DNA of 64,000 bases from Agarilytica rhodophyticola (lineage in GTDB: Bacteria; Pseudomonadota; Gammaproteobacteria; Pseudomonadales; Cellvibrionaceae), in assembly GCF_002157225.2 (NCBI RefSeq), contig NZ_CP020038.1, positions 6,468,991 through 6,532,990 on the forward strand, read 5' to 3'. Below the pieces are notes generated by a model that ran no database searches, was not told the DNA's origin, and saw only the letters and a program-made list of their open reading frames with translations. Numbering within the stretch: the first letter of the stretch is position 1; every line of letters starts with the position of its first letter. Positions 60,855 to 64,000 of this stretch are shown piece after piece. The translations under genes and the position numbers were made by a program.

Positions 60855-61769
60855 TTATTGTGGCCTGGCCATTACGGTAGTCCAATATTTAGAATATTGG
60901 GCGCCAGCGCCATCGAGTCCTGAGGCACCAATCTCAGTGAATGAAGCGCCCATAATGTTGCCACAGTGCCCAGGGCTGTTCAGCCATGTAGACATAACGG
61001 AATCAACACTAGTTTGTCCTGCAGCAATATTTTCTCCAGCATTAGAAAAGTTATAACCGAGATTGGTAATTCGATCGAAGGGGGACAGGCCATCCGAACC
61101 TGTGTGGCTAAAGAAGTTATTCGTCACCATGTCTTGATTATGATTTCGTGCCGCTTCTCCAAGTTTACAACTCCATTGCACTGGTGGCGCAGCTGGGTAG
61201 AAAGTGCTTCCACAATTACGACCTTGGGCACGCGCAGCATTATGAGCAGCAACTAGCTCTGCCTCTTCAGCTGTGGGCTGACAGCCTCCAGGGCCAGGAG
61301 TTGGTGTCGTGGTGGGAACAGGGGTTGTAGTTGGAGTAGGAATTGGAGTCGGAGTTGGATTGCCACCATTATCATAACTTGCCTCTAAACTCATACCAGA
61401 AAACGCACTGTACCCAATAATATTAATAAAATATGTACCAGCCTGAGGAGAGCCAAAAGAGCAGGTCTCTTCATTGCCACCAATAAAAGGACGACAATCA
61501 AATCTGCGTCGAGTCGGTTCGCGATTAAAACGAACATAAAGGTCGGCATCACCGACACCCCCAGAAGTTTTCACAACAAAATTTGTTGCTCCTGAAGGAA
61601 TATCAATTTTGAAAATTTGACTAGAATTTCTAGCACCGGATAAATCATTTGCCGGAACACCTGCTGCTAAATCGGTTTGTGCAGATGCACTAAGCGATAG
61701 AGCTGCTAGCGAACAGAAACTAAGAATTGACGATAATGAAAAATTACGAGTGTTCAATACATTAAACAT
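60855..61769 (-). CDS. Exported CAP/SCP-domain protein with pre-peptidase-type domain
   Basis: 304 residues from ATG 61769 (TCTAGGAAAAAAA before it); a frame 21 codons longer lacks support. A signal peptide (cleavage after LSASA) is followed by a PPC-like beta domain (about 30-130, IFKIDIPSGATNFVVKTSGG, GDADLYVRF, GTYFINIIGYSAFSGMSLEA). A Thr/Pro linker leads to a CAP domain (about 165-304, LVAAHNAARAQ, HNQDMVTNNFFSHTGSDG, AGENIAAG, MSTWLNSPGHCGNIM). Bacterial CAP proteins are secreted and little understood. Confidence 0.9.
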   Translation of the reverse strand: MFNVLNTRNFSLSSILSFCSLAALSLSASAQTDLAAGVPANDLSGARNSSQIFKIDIPSGATNFVVKTSGGVGDADLYVRFNREPTRRRFDCRPFIGGNEETCSFGSPQAGTYFINIIGYSAFSGMSLEASYDNGGNPTPTPIPTPTTTPVPTTTPTPGPGGCQPTAEEAELVAAHNAARAQGRNCGSTFYPAAPPVQWSCKLGEAARNHNQDMVTNNFFSHTGSDGLSPFDRITNLGYNFSNAGENIAAGQTSVDSVMSTWLNSPGHCGNIMGASFTEIGASGLDGAGAQYSKYWTTVMARPQ

Positions 61770-62357
61770 TTTTTTTCCTAGAATATGAAGTGAAGCGAAA
61801 ATAGAAGTGATAGTGCGGCAAAATACTGACATTTAAGAAAACTTAAAACTGTGAGCCTTCACTCATATTAAATAGACTGTCACTCTCGTTGTTATAAAAT
61901 ATTTTTTTAATCTAGATAAAATTTTGTAAAAATATTTTACTTTATTATTGTTACTTATTTTTCTTATTTAGTATTTAGTGATTTTTATTTTCGAAATTAA
62001 GTTGAGCTTTAAATTAAAAATAAAAGCGTTTTAAAAAATCATTTAACATATTTCAATATCATAATTAATAGAAATAAAAAATAGCAGTCAATATTTTTTC
62101 AAAGCAAATTAAATGCTTTTATTTTTTAACTAAGTATACTCGCACTAGTATGTCGTCCGTTGATAGGTAAATTTCCACTTCAGAAAAACGAACAAAAAAC
62201 CGTCAATCCACACTATAGTTTACGCTATCAAAAATAAAGGCAATTAATACATATTATCGATATGCTGGTATATAAACCTCGATTCCACTAGACTTTCATC
62301 CGCTTTGAAGCAATATTCGTATCCAGCATGGCAATCATTTAGACAGGCGTAACAATA
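61770..62357. other. Divergent AT-rich spacer before hemH
   Basis: 588 bp. It contains the promoters of the CAP protein gene (minus) and hemH (plus). The middle (about 61900-62120) is extremely AT-rich, with many A- and T-tracts. No gene or RNA was recognised. Confidence 0.4.
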
Positions 62358-63449
62358 GTGGGATATAAAAACTCATCACATTTTAGTCATGATCAAGCCG
62401 ACAAGGTTGGTCTAATCATCACCAACTTAGGCACGCCTAAAGCGCCTAAGACAACCGAATTAAGAACTTATTTACGCCAGTTTTTATCAGATCCGAGAGT
62501 AGTTGAGTTTCCCCGTCTATTATGGTGGCTTATACTCAATCTTATTATTCTTCGTATTCGCCCCAGCCGCTCTGCGAAGGCTTATCAAAGTGTTTGGACA
62601 GAACAGGGTTCACCTCTTGCTATCTATACAGAAAAGCAAGCAAAGGCTTTAGAACAGGCTTTAAAGAAAGAATGGGGTGACACGCTAGTCGTTGACTGGG
62701 CTATGCGCTATGGCGAACCTTCTGTCGAGCAATGTATACAAAAAATGATGGAGCGTGGTGTGCGCAAATTGTTGGTGATGCCTCTATACCCTCAATACTC
62801 AGGAAGTACCGTTGGTTCGACTTTCGATGCTTTGGCATCTGATTTCACCACGCGCCGCTGGATACCTGAGTTGCGCTTTATTACCCATTATCATGATTTC
62901 CCTCCCTATATTGATGCTCTTGCTAATAGTATCAAGGAATACTGGAACGAGCATGGGCGTCCCCAAAAAATTATTTTTTCTTACCATGGGGTGCCACTGC
63001 GCTATCTGCACAATGGTGATCCATATCATTGTCAATGCCACAAGACATCCCGGCTACTCGCTGATGCCCTAGAAATCACGAAAGATGAGTATTTAACGAC
63101 TTTTCAATCACGCTTTGGTCGCGAGCCATGGTTACAGCCTTATACCGATCACACACTAGAGTCCTTACCAGGCAAAGGCATCAAATCTATTCAGGTCGTA
63201 TGCCCAGGCTTTTCGGCTGATTGCTTAGAGACGATCGAAGAGATTGGGATGGAAAATCGCGATATTTTCATGGAAGCTGGCGGCGAGCAATTCGCTTATA
63301 TTCCCGCACTAAACGATAGTAAGCACCATATCAACGCCCTTCAAGCCCTTGCTCAAAAACACCTGCAGGGATGGGAACCTCATCAGCAGGATGATATTCC
63401 AGCAAGAGCTGAAGCTGCTATGCATCATCCTCATAATCAGAAAACATAA
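62358..63449 (+). CDS. hemH: Ferrochelatase
   Basis: 363 residues with a GTG start. Signature segments are IITNLGTPKAPKTTELRTYLRQFLSDPRVVE, MPLYPQYSGSTVGS, FSYHGVPLRYLHNGDPYHCQCHKTS (catalytic His in S-Y-H-G) and VVCPGFSADCLETIEEIGMENR (catalytic Glu). It inserts Fe2+ into protoporphyrin IX, the last step of haem synthesis. The C-terminal tail (about 330-363) is His/Gln-rich. Monocistronic, ahead of a PBP1b-like gene. Confidence 0.96.
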   Translation: MGYKNSSHFSHDQADKVGLIITNLGTPKAPKTTELRTYLRQFLSDPRVVEFPRLLWWLILNLIILRIRPSRSAKAYQSVWTEQGSPLAIYTEKQAKALEQALKKEWGDTLVVDWAMRYGEPSVEQCIQKMMERGVRKLLVMPLYPQYSGSTVGSTFDALASDFTTRRWIPELRFITHYHDFPPYIDALANSIKEYWNEHGRPQKIIFSYHGVPLRYLHNGDPYHCQCHKTSRLLADALEITKDEYLTTFQSRFGREPWLQPYTDHTLESLPGKGIKSIQVVCPGFSADCLETIEEIGMENRDIFMEAGGEQFAYIPALNDSKHHINALQALAQKHLQGWEPHQQDDIPARAEAAMHHPHNQKT

Positions 63450-63600
63450 ACTCTGTTATAAGCTTGAATAACCTCGGCTTGATCACATTAATTACACAGG
63501 CATAGAAGCAGATTGGCAGTTACAGTATACGCTGAGCTTTATTATTTGCGATAATAGCGATTCCGTACCCGATAAATCTTAATGGGTAACAAAGCAGTTA

Positions 63601-63629
63601 TTGGGAGCGTTTGCATAAGTTCGCTCCAA
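63601..63629 (+). terminator. Hairpin between hemH and PBP1b gene
   Basis: TTGGGAGCG (63601-63609) pairs with CGCTCCAA (63622-63629) with one bulged G, around a 12-base loop; TTTACTTATTTTGTT follows. Probable terminator of hemH or an intervening transcript, or part of the next leader. Confidence 0.5.
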
Positions 63630-63660
63630 GTTTACTTATTTTGTTGACAAGGACTTTCTT

Positions 63661-64000
63661 TTGCCTAGAACATCTAAAGCTAAAGCGAAAAAGCCGAGAA
63701 ATAAAAAGAAGGCTAAACGACGCTTTTCACGGTTTAGTTACAGAGAACTTATTCTCTTAATTATCGGCTTTTGTCTACCTTTTACACTTTATATCTTCTA
63801 CGTTGATCGTCATGTAGTAGAGCAATTCGAAGGTAAGCGTTTTTCTTTGCCTGCTCGTGTTTATGCCCGTCCTCTTGAGTTGTACGAAGGAAAGTACCTA
63901 ACTACAAACCAGTTAAAGTTCGAACTAAATCTACTTAATTACGATAAATTAGCACAAGCAAATAATGAAGGCTCCTATTCTCAATCTGGGAATCAGTTTT
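63661..64000 (+). CDS. mrcB: Penicillin-binding protein 1b, N-terminus (partial)
   Basis: The first 113 residues are visible; the gene runs off the right edge. The start is TTG 63661, with AAGGA seven bases upstream. A very basic cytoplasmic tail (SKAKAKKPRNKKKAKRRF) precedes one membrane anchor (LILLIIGFCLPFTLYIFYV). The UB2H-region motif follows (RFSLPARVYARPLELYEGKYL), diagnostic of PBP1b. The full protein would be a bifunctional glycosyltransferase/transpeptidase for peptidoglycan. Confidence 0.93.
   Translation, partial: MPRTSKAKAKKPRNKKKAKRRFSRFSYRELILLIIGFCLPFTLYIFYVDRHVVEQFEGKRFSLPARVYARPLELYEGKYLTTNQLKFELNLLNYDKLAQANNEGSYSQSGNQF

Overview
The window reads as chromosome of a marine-type gammaproteobacterium, probably near Cellvibrionales or Alteromonadales. 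This is inferred from a Pseudomonas-like bkdA1-bkdA2-bkdB-lpdV operon, a long TonB-dependent receptor, cytochrome c5, hemH followed by a PBP1b gene, and moderately AT-rich DNA. There are no rRNA genes, no CRISPR array and no intact mobile element. One tRNA (Arg, anticodon UCG) lies at 33.1 kb.

Layout. 0.3-1.6 kb: a LysR regulator and an alkyltransferase-like (ATL) protein. 1.8-6.7 kb (minus): branched-chain 2-oxoacid dehydrogenase operon. 7.1-10.2 kb (minus): two tandem paralogous exported proteins, each with a duplicated domain around calcium-binding thrombospondin-3 repeats. 10.5-12.3 kb: YheO/DauR-type regulator plus a PLP aminotransferase. 12.6-14.2 kb: an orphan 400-residue protein and a transposase remnant. 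14.4-19.8 kb (minus): a one-module nonribosomal peptide synthetase (NRPS) and a lipoprotein. 20.1-25.5 kb: a light and radical-SAM DNA-repair cluster (cry-DASH, DUF2256, FeS photolyase, radical SAM repair protein, DUF4130 partner). 25.9-29.4 kb: exported beta-propeller protein, beta-lactamase-fold hydrolase, exported methyltransferase and ArsR regulator. 29.8-32.3 kb: AT-rich accessory genes, including a Cys phosphatase. 32.3-33.1 kb: four 179/180-bp tandem repeats downstream of tRNA-Arg. 33.4-48.6 kb: cytochrome c5, TonB receptor, M13 peptidase, GlxA-type regulator with a divergent hydrolase, DUF349 protein, MATE transporter and a homocysteine-methyltransferase-family protein. 48.7-60.5 kb (minus): a ten-gene membrane-stress operon (YjfI, PspA, small membrane protein, YbjQ-like, YqiJ, flotillin YqiK, glycine-zipper protein, giant AAA ATPase, rhomboid, zinc ribbon). 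60.9-64 kb: exported CAP protein, ferrochelatase and the start of PBP1b.

Most notable is the NRPS. Its adenylation domain is split between motifs A5 and A6 by a complete PanP-like aspartate 1-decarboxylase. The specificity positions of the same adenylation domain read V-D-A-T-I-S-I-A-D-K, close to the beta-alanine code as I remember it. The enzyme may therefore make beta-alanine from aspartate and load it on one polypeptide. Also notable are three TTACATGTAA palindromes in front of the PspA/flotillin/AAA operon, and a tRNA-downstream tandem repeat resembling in layout the E. coli tyrT/rtT locus.
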